From Haemonchus contortus (taxonomy: Eukaryota > Nematoda > Chromadorea > Rhabditida > Trichostrongylidae): a stretch of 64,000 nt of DNA. A model generated the notes under the pieces. That model did not search any database, had not been told where the DNA came from, and worked only from the letters and a program-made list of their open reading frames with translations. Shown here in pieces: positions 14,828 to 30,908 of the stretch; the stretch's first letter is position 1; every line of letters starts with the position of its first letter. Where the stretch lies: assembly GCA_000469685.2 (NCBI GenBank), contig LS997563.1, positions 33,882,468-33,946,467 of the forward strand, written 5' to 3'. The position numbers and the translations under genes were made by a program.

Positions 14828-16468
<1,641 letters not shown>

Positions 16469-16493
16469 ATTGAATCTAAGTATAGAATTGACT

Positions 16494-16499
16494 AATAAA
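16494..16499 (+). terminator. GST-C poly(A) signal AATAAA
   Basis: AATAAA 26 bp after the stop, in the same GACTAATAAATC context as GST-B. Confidence 0.7.
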
Positions 16500-16704
16500 T
16501 CATATCGAATATTTGTTTGTTTATAGAGAGATTTGATAGCCCTGTTCAAAAAAAATGAAGCGGGTTAAAACCATTGAAAGCCACATAAGTTATGTTATAT
16601 GTTTATAACACAAAGTACACAGAAAACAACAATCAATTGACCTGAAAGAAATCATCGAGAAATTGCCGCGTACCGAAAAGGATGATGGACATGCTCTAGT
16701 CGAT

Positions 16705-16737
16705 TATTTATTTATTGATCTATTTATTTATTTATTA
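16705..16737. repeat. TTTA microsatellite, probable tail of the adjacent LINE
   Basis: Imperfect TTTA repeats. On the minus strand they read as an AAAT/AATA tail about 200 bp past the LINE reverse-transcriptase stop, which fits a 3' tail of that element. Confidence 0.5.
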
Positions 16738-16933
16738 CATAGGTTAACTCATGTGTAATGTCTGGTCTAGGTTATCTCTCTCAATGTCGGAAAGCCAAAA
16801 ATATCCAGGGATATTGAAAACACTGGAGAAATAACAATTTGGGAGCTGTAGAAGGAATACATAAAAATGCAAAAAATGCAAAAGGGCAAATAATTAGGTG
16901 AGGTAAAAATACTAGGAAGTCGTCACGGTCCTA

Positions 16934-18035
16934 GGATTTATCAAGAAGCCTATTGAAAGCACAAGTATTGGGCGGATAGCTCTCCCTTCGGCTTAACTCT
17001 GTGAACATTGTGTAAACACGATTTATGAAGAAGTGAGACCTGCAATTAACTCGACTCCTAGGGAGAATAGGTTCATAAGCATCACCACTGGTGGTAGAAG
17101 TGCTCACACTACAAAGCGAGGTGAGATTGAGACAGGAACCTCCGAAAAGGATTTTATGGAACATTAACAAGTAAAATTTTGTCTGCGCCAACCAAGCGAG
17201 CAGAGGCCGAAGTTATAAACTCTTCCTCAGCAGAAGGAATGGTGTCATATTGAAATCCGATAGTTCTTACATGAGTTTCTGGTGAAGCTGGTCTGAACTC
17301 GCTTTATGAGCTCAACAGTTTTGCGCTTGTGCGCATTGAAGATGACAGTATCAAACTCAACCAAGTGCCTTGCATAAGACCTAAAGGCTAAAAGGAGTAC
17401 AGAGGGATCATCTGCGTTCAGAGCTCTGAATATTCTGTAGATAGTGTGACCCTCTTTACGCTTTACTTCTTCGCAGTGACTGTCAAAACACAGTTCAGAA
17501 GTTAACACGAGCCCTAGATTAACAAATCTATCAACTGCTTGAACGGCAGTACTATTAATGTAGTACGAAGATGGACCTGGGGTAAAAGCGAAACTACGCC
17601 CGAATCGCATGACTTTGGTTTTCTCTTCGGAGAGAGAGAGGCCCAAATTTTGGATCAGGAAGAGGCAACGTCAAGAGCCTGCTGAAGTATAGCGCCATCC
17701 TCTCCGGTGGTTATTTGCCCTGCATATTTTCATGTCGTCAGCGAAGGCAATGCATTGAGCTCCACAGGATCAAATCAAACCGTATAGTTGATTCATGCGT
17801 ATAAATATTGAGAAGAGTAGGTGATAGGACCCCACCTTGGGAGACTCCGCTAAGAACACTTCTAGGTTTAGAAGAAGCTGCATTGACTCTCACGATAAAT
17901 AAACGGTCAATGAGGAAGGCCCTAATCTAAGATATGATGCGGGGTTGACTTCCTACAAGTCGCAAGGGAGAAATTTCATGTCTGAGAGACTTAGCCTCTT
18001 CTGTGAGTCCCAACACATTTGCGCAGTTGACTAAG
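16934..18035 (-). mobile_element. Decayed non-LTR retrotransposon (CR1/Jockey-like LINE), reverse-transcriptase part
   Basis: Read on the minus strand, 18000-17800 contains RAFLIDR followed by SGVSQGGVLSPTLLNIYT (near 17860-17810), the QGxxLSP motif of non-LTR reverse transcriptase. The catalytic motif appears as FADDMK near 17750-17733. After a frame shift, the ORF 17646-17245 continues with the thumb region (LSEEKTKVMRFG, VNLGLVLTSELCFDSHCEEV). Another frame, 17191-16934, encodes the typical C-terminal end (RSRVNCRSHFFINRVYTMF..LLDKS). Stops and shifts show it is dead. The endonuclease part is not seen, so it is 5' truncated. Confidence 0.8.
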
Positions 18036-19000
18036 TTTGCTCCTTATCATCAGTGAGGTAATTAAGGACCACACTAAGATGAAGGGGCAGGGATTCATCT
18101 TCCTTTGATGCGGCCATGTGACTCAAGATCACTCTCATGTCTTCTTTGGGCTCCCTTGCGCTGTACCTGAAGAAAACTAGGCGCCAGAGAGGCGCCCATA
18201 ATAAAGTCGATTGGTGAATCCAATGAAATCAACGAATCAATAGATCGGTGGCTAGCTTTAAAAGATTGAAAAATTCAACTGCCAGCCACAAGCAGTTTCG
18301 ATTGCGAGATCAAACGGAAAACAGTCGATAGTAAAATCGATAATTCGTAATGCCGACGCGAGGCCAAAAAAAAGAAAACTCGGAAAATGGACCTTTCCGT
18401 GTGGCAAAGTTCTTCAAAGAAATCACACCCTGCCACGTAGGTGCTCATACAGATCAACGATGAAATAGGAGCGGTAAAACATGCCGAAATTCAAATATAT
18501 CAGACATAGAAGAGTCAAAAGGGAGTCAGGACGGCGTCTCGATGAGGCCTTTTCGCTGTCCATCTGGTATCCTGAGAAATTCATACAGCTTTCCAAATCA
18601 CATCAGTTTCCAACTAGTTCTTAGAGAGCTGAGTTTCTAAATGATGTAAAGGTTCAAGGCTCGGAAATCATGGTATCTCGGTTTGAAATTACGCTGAGGA
18701 GCAAAAGGAGTGTATGGCTGGTTATCTACTGCGTTCCTCTAAGCAATGGCAGGGACTAAACATGTGATTAGGACTAAAAATTATAATAAATTAAAAGGAA
18801 CATGGGTGATATTTATGAAAAGTAGAGAATAAATCAATGTACACAGAAATTAATTCACTAATATAAGAACCAGGATGAATCAAGTAAGCACCTCACAGAG
18901 AGTTATATAGGCACCTTACCAATAGGTTAAAATTACCGCCTATGTATGTTACTCTATTATCAATCCCTTATAATCATGCTTGAACAAGCGTTAACACTAC
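18036..19000. other. Intergenic, no recognised gene
   Basis: Possibly the remaining decayed 5' flank of the LINE up to about 18200; nothing further recognised. Confidence 0.3.
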
Positions 19001-19002
19001 TG

Positions 19003-19246
19003 TTGGGGACGGTACAAACGTGCGTCCGAGGGTGCGCTCGGCAAAATCGTGACGATTTGTAGGACTGCGGCGCCAGTTTTCGGGGCACGGAGTCGAAGTA
19101 GTGTAGTTCAGTAGGATCAGATGATCCTCCTAATCCACTCTATTTCAAATTTGGGCCCCAATGACAGGCGCCAAAGTGGTTCAGATCATTATGAAATTCG
19201 CCGCGCAATTTGCCGCGCCCATCCTCGGACACACGTTCGTACAGAT
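19003..19246. repeat. Foldback MITE copy 1
   Basis: The two ends are imperfect reverse complements: GGTACAAACGTGCGTCCGAG at the left against CTCGGACACACGTTCGTAC at the right. The centre holds a second inverted pair around GGATCAGATGATCC. The same core (CAAATTTGGGCCCCAATGA type) recurs at 19.5 and 49.2 kb. Confidence 0.6.
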
Positions 19247-19501
19247 ACGCCTACTGTTAACCGTGCATTTGTCCATTATCTGTGCAGAGATTGAGTGAAT
19301 TGTTGTTTTCTCTGAGTATCTTTTATTAGGTACTCAACATGTGCTGGAAAGACGTGTTGTACGATTTTGTTTATCTATCTGATTTTCTACAGTGAAGAAT
19401 TTTGGTTGCCTAATGACCCCAAATGGTATAGTTGAGTTGTTGTGTAGTTGCATCAGATCCATAAAATGTGCAAAATATGGGCTTAAAATTCTGGGGGAAG
19501 G

Positions 19502-19731
19502 AGCATTCGTGCGATTCGATTTGCGCGAAACTCATAGCGATTTTGACGTTTTTAACGATTATTATTGGGGCTCAATTTCAAAGTAGAGTAGATTGGTAGA
19601 ATCCGCTGACCATACTGATATACTCTGCTCCAAGTTTGTGCTCCAATAATGAGTGTCAGTGTCGTTCGAATCGCCACGAATTTCGCCGCGTAATTTGCCG
19701 CGCACAGTTCGAATCGCACGAATGTACCCAT
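19502..19731. repeat. Foldback MITE copy 2
   Basis: The left end GCATTCGTGCGATTCGATTT is the reverse complement of the right end GTTCGAATCGCACGAATGT with few changes. The core ATTGGGGCTCAATTTCAAAG and the central CTGACCATACT match copy 3 at 49.2 kb. It lies only about 250 bp from copy 1. Confidence 0.65.
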
Positions 19732-19734
19732 ACC

Positions 19735-22700
19735 CGACTATCAATGTTCCTTATAAGTGTGTTTTGAGCGTTGGCTCGTGTGTGGCACGCGCAAATCCCC
19801 TCTTGTTTCACGGCTCCGATTATTGCTATGCTCCACATGTTGAAATATACATGTATGAACAAATGTATTTACAGGTGAAATGCTATGACTCCATAGGAAA
19901 GGAAGATTTAGCTATATCAATTGGAGTTTAATAGGTAAGTGTGATGTTTTAGCTGATGTAGAATCTTAAGTGGAATTATATTTGTTACTTAAGATAAGCA
20001 TGACTTAGAACGATTTGATATTTATAATGTTCAAATAATTGTATTATTTCAGTGTTGTCGAATTTCAATGTACCATTTACAAATTTGCGTAGAGGTAAGA
20101 GGTTGGTTTTGATATATGAGTTCAATTATAATAGTGTGTGAGGAGTTTTTAATAGAATGTAGTCCTAGTCTTAATAGCGATCATGTATTACAATTTGTGC
20201 ACTGGTTTATAGTAAACTCATGACAAAGATTTATAGCTATAGTACATAGATGGAGATAAATAGTGGTTTTATAAGTTGGACTTACATTAATAGTAGATTA
20301 ACGTAATTGGATTAATAAAAGTGTAAGTTACTAGGCTGCAGAAACACGATTCTTGTATGTATCAGTTAATGTTATATACATATTATAGATATAATGAAAA
20401 TACAATCCTATTTTTTAGTATCGGTTGCGTAAGATAATTGTGCATTATTGTATGGTAAATTGATTTAGGCTATTGTAGGTTTTGCCCGTAGTTGAACTTA
20501 ATTGCTTCTATTCCAACATGAGTGAAGCATGCTTTTTGTATGTAGTGTTAGGTATTTTATGTTTGCTATTGTGTTGTTTTATACTGTATCGCTTTTACCG
20601 GATAATTCTGTTTTATAATTTGAATACTATACATGTGTTCAATTAAGAATAGGTATTGTTTATACAGAGGTTTAGTGGATAGTAATAGGTATATAACGAG
20701 TTATTATAGAGGCCCAGATTTACCACTGAGTGTCGGAAGCAAAAGTAACAGTGAATGGCCAATTAGAAGAAATAAGTAGAAGCGTAATGTCGAAACAGTT
20801 GAGAATATTCTCGTCCTAAAAGAGAAAACACTCCAGATATGACACGACACCTTCTGAAAAACATCGTAAAGTAAGTTAGGACATATAGTAATCAGTTAGA
20901 TGGTTATTATTATAACTGTTTTTCAAGATGCCACAATGTTATGGATCCACTACTCCTAGGTTGGGCAAAAGTACTAGGAGTAAAACAAGACACATTTATG
21001 TTGAAGGTATGCATGTTTAAGTTGAAATACAAGTACTAGCTGGATGTGTGCACATTGAGGTTGAAATGTCAAGTTCTTTTTGGGTTTTTTCTTGGTTGAA
21101 GGTTGAAGGGATCAAAGCGAATAAAACAGGAGAAATGACTGAGCAGAGAAAGTTCCACGTGGTAAGACAGTTGAAGTGAACGACTCAGATAGTCTAAGGT
21201 AATAAGTTCTCCCATAATGTAGAAAATGTATTGAAATATTACTTTTTGCAGTCTTACTTGAGAAGAAAGATTCGTCAATCTGTGTGGATAAGAATTTAGA
21301 GGTGAATTTAGAGGATATCAATAAAAAGTCAGGCTAATAAAAAAAATAAAGGTAGACCGTTATAATATTATATTACTACTATATGTGTTTATTATATTAT
21401 AGAGATTCAAATCTACTGAATTAGCGAACAAATTGGGATGGAAGTATTCTGTCTGGTAAGGATCTCCAATTGCTCCATTACTCAATAGTTGTGGACCGAA
21501 CCATTTTGAAGTAATTTATAGTAAGGTCTATGTTGTGGCGTATTAGTCATTTGCGTGTGTTATTGTTCAGTCATTTCAGAAGAATGAAAAGGAATGGGGT
21601 TCGATCACTCTTGAATAAATATTTGGTCATGATAATAATTCTGCTGTGGAGTCAAAAACCCACAAAGTAAAAAAAATTGTATTTCACAATTTGATAGTAT
21701 AAAATACGACACAAAAGGTTTTTAAATTTCAGGGAAGGAAATGTATAGCACTAGCCGATACTTACATTTCTATTTGTTTAGATATACGCAAAATGGAAGC
21801 GATTACATAGCGCGTTACTAATCTATCCAAGCCATTGTTAGCGACTCACCGAATTTTCAAAGTGGTCCTGTATCCCACAGAATTAGTATGTAGACGAGCA
21901 GCAGGAGAAATCAAATGGTATTATTGGTTGATTTTGATCATCTCAAAACAAAAGTGATGCAAATTGCAAGCATATCCACTCAATCAAATTTTTAAGGTCA
22001 TCTTGAAAATATTTCAACTTAAACTTGATACTCAATTTTAAGCTCAGGAGGAGCTGAAACGTGTACTGAGATAAACTACAATTATATAGATTTACTGCAA
22101 GAGGACCACCAATTTCTAACCATTTACATAGCATAAAGGATGTGCCCTTAGAGCTGAAAAGCGGCATATTGAGGTTTTTGAAGTGGTTCCTCAACCGGCC
22201 GGTTTAGAAGTAGAACGCCCTAAATGGATTGTGTATAGATCGGCCGTCCCTCACGATAAGTTCAGTCCTATATCGACAAACACATGGTTTGTTTTCACAA
22301 GTACTATGACCGTCGCAAACAATGGTAACCAAATTCGGTTTCCAAAACTTTTGATTTTTGAGTTCGCCATTTCAAGCTTTGCTGTAAAATCACCGCGTGT
22401 AATGTGCAAATACCACATGTCTCGGAGCAATAGGTCTCCGCGACATTTCGCCTCCCTGGTCTGCGCATGGCTGGAAAAGTCGCCATATAAACAATGATTG
22501 CGAATGTGAGACGATTCGTCTTTGTTCAAATACGCCATGCATTTAATATCCATGTGAGGACTCACTGGATTTTGGCACTGAGTTAAGTGGAGCAATCAAA
22601 ATCAATCCTATAAATCAGTGTCTGGTCCAATTAATGACTCGTAGTTGGAATCCAACTATTTCAACTCACTGAAAGGTTTGTTATTCCGGCCATTATTCTA

Positions 22701-22911
22701 TGTATATCAAGATGGGGAAAGGTCACTTCCGGTGTAGTTTTATCTTGAATTTGGCCCGTGACCTATTTAGGGTTACCAGGATATCAATTCATTACACACC
22801 CTTCTCTCAGAACAAAAGGAAAGTTTATTCTCAGATTGAAGTGTGTTAATTTACAAAAGTTGCTGCTTCGGTTGTGAAGGCGTTGACGAGGAAAAGAGCG
22901 CAGGCTATATA
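19735..22911. other. AT-rich intergenic DNA, no recognised gene
   Basis: A strongly AT-rich stretch with only short chance ORFs. No tRNA, conserved exon or transposon end was recognised. Confidence 0.4.
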
Positions 22912-23798
22912 TTAGGTGTGTGCATTAATTTTCGCCGCCGAATTCCAAGGACCGTTGCGCGAACCATGTTAGAGGTTTGCCGATGAAACCTGTCATATTC
23001 TATAAGATAGGGTACTGGCTGCTTACTTAAGGGCAGATAGATCAGTTTTCCCCCCTGTTGCTCTCAGACTGATCGGTCATGGAACGTGATAAACCGTTTT
23101 CCCGGGGGCCCTTCCCCTGCTATTTGATTTCAAGAAAACTGGCATTGAAGCCCACCGGATGCTTCTATGGAGGACAAGCTTCATCTGCGAACCTGCTGAG
23201 ATGGTTTCTCTTCACTCGAGAGTTCGCAACGAAAGCTTAATGTTCATGCTGTATGTGCATTTGGTAGTGGGATCAAAAGGATGTTGTGTACTATGAGCTG
23301 CTGAGCCCGAACGAAACTGTTACTGCTGACCGCTACGAACACCAACTTGACAGTTTGTAGGATGATCTTACCGTTAATCGCGGCCGTTAATCGCAAGGAA
23401 ATATCATGAGGTGCTGTTCCACCATGAACATGCCAGACCCCATGAACATGCGATGAATGTCCGTAAACAGTTGCAGTTTTTGGATGGGATCAGCTTGTTC
23501 AGCCCGCAAACTCTCCGGATCTTGCTCTTTCTGATTACCAGCTATTCCGGTCCATGCAAGTCAGTTTGGTGGCAGATATACGCTTCCGGAATGGCGAAGA
23601 AGTGCGAAAATGGGTGGATAACAGGATTGCCTCAGAAGATGAAGACTTCTCTAACCCTAAGTCAACAAGATACCAGAAAGATTGTAAAAAGTTGTAGCTA
23701 ACGATGGGTACTACATTGGGTAATAAATATTTGGTTTTAATTCTGTAATAAGTATGTTTTTGCATGCGAAAAACGGCGGAAATTAATGAAACACCTAA
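22912..23798 (+). mobile_element. Mariner-family DNA transposon relic with inactive transposase
   Basis: Terminal inverted repeats TTAGGTGTGTGCATTAATTT and, at the right end, its near reverse complement ending in CACCTAA are flanked by TA on both sides (22910-22911 and 23799-23800), as expected for mariner insertion. Plus-strand remnants are LFDFKKTGIEAHRMLL (about 23125), YYELLSPNETVTADRYEHQLD (about 23290), the HDNARPH motif altered to HEHARPH (about 23420), and SPDLALSDYQLF (about 23505). At 887 bp it is shorter than an intact mariner of about 1.3 kb. Internal deletion, stops and loss of the catalytic Asp in the second motif show that it is dead. Confidence 0.88.
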
Positions 23799-23800
23799 TA

Positions 23801-26370
23801 GAAGAACATAACGGATTCTGTTAATTAGATAATGAACCTTGGACGGTGGCTCTATCTATGCTGTGACAACCTTAGATCAAGAAGAATACCATTGTGACGG
23901 AGATGGCAGGTGCGTTAGCAATCAAATGTGAGGGTGAAAATTTTCATAACATTGCGAACATAATCTTCTTCTACCTTCAATCCTGGGTTAAATTCAGGAG
24001 GGCCCTATAAAGTGGATTGATATTAATTGAGCAACCTTGAGAGGAATGGGCACTGTGTTGGCTTGAGTTGGCATGGAGCTGGGGCTCTATCAATGGATTA
24101 TTTAAATAGTAAGAGTGCCATTAAGCAAAATCTCAATTCATTATCTGAAAAAGTAATTCAATCTTGCCAGTTGCCAACGGAAAAATTTGACAGTCACCTG
24201 TTTCAGAAGTACAATTTTCGCGCGTAAAAAGTAAATTTAGTGTACTAGACTTCCCGGGAATTCCTGAGTTGGGAAGAAAGCATAGGCCGTGCTTTTTTTA
24301 ATGATTTGGAGTCAGGGCACACATTGCGAGCTCTCGAGAGCAGTAGAATGTGCCTCTATAGTGTACAGTAATGCTTTAAGTTAGCAGTAGCATACAAAGC
24401 TTCCACCCACCTTGTTAAGTAATTTTGTTGACTTTACCTAAGATGCCTAACTTAGCCTGAAGTCAGGCAATGCCCTGTTAAAACTGTGGAATTTCGTAAG
24501 TGATTAACGAAGGGCGTTCGAAGACTTCTTAAATCAAATTGAAGCACTATAAAAATTATTTACATTGCTTCCGTAGAAATCCAACATTCATAGAGAATGA
24601 CTAAACACAGGTGATTTTTACAAAACAAACGCTTATATTTCTCTGATTGGTCTAATTAAAATACGTGAAGCTTTATGATGTTTATTTCTTTCCTGAAAGA
24701 CCAATGTTAAAATGGAGCAATAAGAAACAAAGTATAGGAAAAAGTGATCTGTCAAAGGGAACTCCGTCACAAAGATATGCGCTAAGAGCTCTTGTGATCC
24801 GAACAACTGCCCAGAAGGGTGTACTCAGATGGATGCGCAAAGAGTGCCTCTTGAAAAGAGAACCGAAGATACTAGTAGAACATAGAAACCCATGATAAGA
24901 AGGTTAGAATGATAAAAAAATCAATAAGAGAAGCCTTTAAGAAGAGGTAAAGGTTATTTTTTTTTTGACATCAAAATCTAGGTTTCTGACTGACGAGATG
25001 GTTTTTTTTTCGGCTGTTCTGCATTTTTTCGCATCTGGAATTTTCTCATTGAAGGCAAAAAAATGTTTACGCTCCTTCAATCTACTGTAAGTTTCTATAC
25101 GTACATACTTACAATCCGTTTATTGTGTGAATAAGAGAAAATAAAATTGATTATGTTATTCACATCGGCCGAGAGTGTGTTGATTCTACTCAACAGTATT
25201 GCTTCCAATTCTAATCTCATAAGTTTCTTCTTAAATTTCTCATTTCAGTTCTGACTGGATTTACATGGCTTCACTTCCACGACTCCCAGAGCTGCAGAGA
25301 CTGGTGCTTCGGAAGTTTCTCTGATTGCAAATGCAGACGGAAACAACGAATTATCAGGGACTTTTTTCTATTGAAGTATGAGTTCTCCTTATCTCTACGA
25401 TGGTGATTGGTCTTGGCTTTCTTTGACAGTTCGCAAATTTTGCATGGGTGTAGAATATAAAGTCAGCACTTTCGTCCATATTCTTGACTTTCTTGATGTA
25501 CTGAATCGCACACGGTCACGGCTAGTCCATTTGTCTCTTTTTACAAAACTGTTTTGGAACTTGTTGTAGCCCGTCAATTATGTTCTTGAAATCAAGCAAT
25601 GAACACTTGTAATCCTGTTCCATCTTCTTATAAAGTTGCCGCTCACGCAACAATATTAAACTTGGAAATGCTCCTCCGTTACTAGCTACCTATAGGGCAG
25701 GTGAACCGTTGTTTCTTATAGAGTTTCAAAAACTTTCTCCCCACATTTTTGTAGCGGAGTCGAAGATTTCATAATAATTCGTTGAGGAAACAGGATTCTG
25801 TAAGACCTTCCTGTGTGATCGCAATCTAGACTGTTCAGAGCTTGAAGGACGTGCTGATAGCTCCAAAGAACAATTGAAAATTATCTGGGTGTGTCTTTCC
25901 GAAGGTAACCAGTTTTCCACGTGACAGACAACCAAAATGGCCATCTCTACGTCGCTCTTTTCTATCTACATACATCTCTTCAATACAGGTAGCAGGCCGT
26001 CTCACAACTTCGATTTATGATTTTGTGGACATGTACTACCTGTCCATGCTAAGTCTCCGAATTTCTCGCGCTTACTATCACTCTGATCCCTCAGAAGATT
26101 CTTTCCTCTACCGCTTGAACCGAGGACATCTCTGTTATCAGCAAGGAACATGGGGAAAGGCATGAAAACCTCATCAATTTGAGATCTGATGACAGTCTGA
26201 TCATGATTCTTTTGTGTTCAGAATATTTTTTCTTTTCAATTTCGTCTTTTCGATTTTGTTATCGTCAGAGTTGTCTGATGAAGTCCTTCTAAGGTGTTGA
26301 TAATTCACTCAATCGCAAGAAAATTCCTGATTTTGGAAAAAAATCGCGATATGTTACCAATCTTATATTT
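23801..26370. other. Intergenic upstream of GST-D
   Basis: No recognised gene. A short stretch at 25390-25405 (TATCTCTACGATGGT) resembles the exon 6 motif LYDG of the GSTs but nothing around it matches. No TATA-like block similar to that of GST-B and GST-C is seen before GST-D. Confidence 0.35.
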
Positions 26371-26385
26371 AGCCCTTGTTGTGGT

Positions 26386-28344
<1,959 letters not shown>

Positions 28345-28367
28345 ATGGCCATACTATGCATGGTGTC

Positions 28368-28373
28368 AATAAA
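28368..28373 (+). terminator. GST-D poly(A) signal AATAAA
   Basis: AATAAA 24 bp after the stop codon. Confidence 0.7.
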
Positions 28374-28379
28374 AGCGTT

Positions 28380-30900
28380 TCATGCTTCTACTTCACGAAT
28401 TTGACTAGTTGATTAGTTCGAAGTGCATAAATCGTTTCGAGAATTGCATTCTGAGGTTTTCATCTTGTCATTACTGAACGGACGTGCTGAAATACTCTAT
28501 CTCAATACTGATCAGAGCTTAACTCTGGAAAAAGATTAGGTTCAAAATAGCGTGAAGTTCCTAAAATATGAACTAATTTCTTACGGTCCTCGTCTTCAAG
28601 TGTCTTGGATTGTCCTGAAGCGCCTATTCTTGGAGTGTCTGCTCTAACACATAATCGTCTTTATCATTTTCCTTTCAACTACCGGTGGTTCAAAAAGTCG
28701 TACATAGTCTCAGAGAGGAATCCAAGGGAATCTTCGATGTTGTGCCACTGATCACACCTTTGCTTCTCATTTAATATCTCAATGGTCAATTTCAAAAAAG
28801 TCAATGAATCATGTACACGGTTTTCTCAGGTGTTCTCTTTTTCAGCACGAAGGACAGTTCCTCTACGCCAAGGAATTACCAGAAAAACATTTTTTTGAAA
28901 ATGAATTTTAAGGTAAGGACTCAAACGAAGAACGTACCTCTTTCAAAAGAAGCAATTCGTTATCAGCAATTGCATGAAAGAATAGTTTTGAAAGAAAGGC
29001 AATGAATGCATACCAACCTTTGTTCAGATTGTCCATCAAACGGTTTCTATATTCTGCTTGTGCTGTGTAAATGCTTCTGTAAAAACTAGCATCAAAACAA
29101 AAAACATGGCTTTTTCGGAAAGCTTCAATATCTCTCTAACTATGAGAGTACTTGTACAACCGATGAATGACGATGCGGTTGCCCACAGAAACAGTTTGAC
29201 AGAACAGAGAAGATCGACGAGATTGGTTAGGTTTTAGGTCGCACCCACCTCAAGGATGGCATTATTATCCTCTTCATTACAATACTGTCACCACAGTAAT
29301 ATAGGGCCGAATGCTGCCAAGTCTGAGGAAACTGGTGAAGAAATTGTCAGTAGACTGGAACGGGAAAGCTGCCTCTCGAGCTTTCTGATGCACTGATGAA
29401 CCCTTCTCTATCAATGAAAATTCTTCCCACTATTATTAGAGCTGTGTAGGGGGACCAAGTAACGGAAAATCGTGGCTCCACCTTGATATTGCAGGCCAAC
29501 GGTTGTTCGTGAATTCGTCTCACCTGTCTCTACTGACCACTTCTAATAATTCACACCTTCAGTTTCGAAGAAGTAATGTAATTAAGCAATTCGACTTTGG
29601 ATCATTATAACAGAACGGACAGGTTCCACACGTATTATATAAAATGCATAATCGGCAATAGGGCGAATAATATTAAGTTTTCCGACTTACAATTGGGTAA
29701 ATGCCCATAATAACTGTCATAGAATGCTTAGACTGCATTATTTTCACCGAACAAGGGAATATTCTTTCCAGGTCAGGAGCGGCTTATATCGGCTTTTCTT
29801 TACTTTATGAGGAAAAATGAACAATATCGGCACTATTCTTGCTTTATAGTGAGGACTGACTCTTGTTGTTGAGGGCTTCAGGAGCTCATCTCTTGTTGTC
29901 CGCAGGTATCTTGATGGCAGTCACACTACAAAAAGTAAATTCGAACTAGGTGAGTGTTTTCCGATCAAAAATGGACCTTTACAGTATATTCAACCCATCT
30001 CATAGGCATTACATGAGGTGAGCTCCCTTATCTCCACACATAAGTCAAAGTTCTCATTGTCAGTAGCGCCTTAATGTTTAGTAGATCCGGTAGTTACTCA
30101 GTCTTATTCAAAGAGTATCCTACTTCCTACTTCGAGCCACATCACCTGGTTTATAGGGCACTGTTGCGAGCTGTGTCCCAGAAGCATCAGGCGTGATTTT
30201 GGCGTGATTTTCTCTATTATCGAAAACATAAGAGAAATATCAAGTTTATTCCCCTATCCACCACCTAGTGTTGAGCCTCGTAACCCCTTATCAATCGACT
30301 AGAGATCCTTCAGTGAGATACAATCCTTAGTGAAGCAGATCCGTAGAATGTACTAAGTATAAAGTAGAATACGTATAATATATAAATATCGGAATTCAGT
30401 TTGTTCGAGAAAGTGTTCTTCCTACAGTAGAGTGTGAGCTGATTCTTGAAAACAACGTCATTAAGATATCGGAACAATATACATATTCATCTGGCTCATT
30501 CGAACAAGAACATAGAAATTTGCTAGCTGCTCCGAGGGCAGTGCTCAGCTTCTATGAATTTCTAAGAGAAAAAGAATAATGGATTCAAAATTCATTACAA
30601 TTATGTGAGCTGCATAATACACAGCAAACCTGAAAAGTAGCCATTTCTACTGGTACCATGCCCTTTAATGCGTTTTGCTCTATTCAATTCATATAACAAT
30701 GTATGACTTGACCTTACCAAAAAGTTTCGAAAGCATTAGCACTTCATAAAGTATCCAAATATGGCACATTATTAAGAAAATTAGAATATAATACATTTCA
30801 TGAAGCTAATATACATATCCTCATTGGCTCCTATCACAGCCCAACCTCAATGAAAAAAGGTTGGATAGGAGGCTAGGTAAGGCTAAGTGAGATGGAACTT
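28380..30900. other. Intergenic, no recognised gene
   Basis: Only short ORFs without recognisable motifs, in AT-rich sequence. Confidence 0.35.
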
Positions 30901-30908
30901 CTATATCC

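Noticed and set aside
25378..25420. Stretch encoding SPYLYDGDW, resembling GST exon 6
   Set aside because: Only the four residues LYDG match; nothing on either side fits exon 6 or its splice sites.
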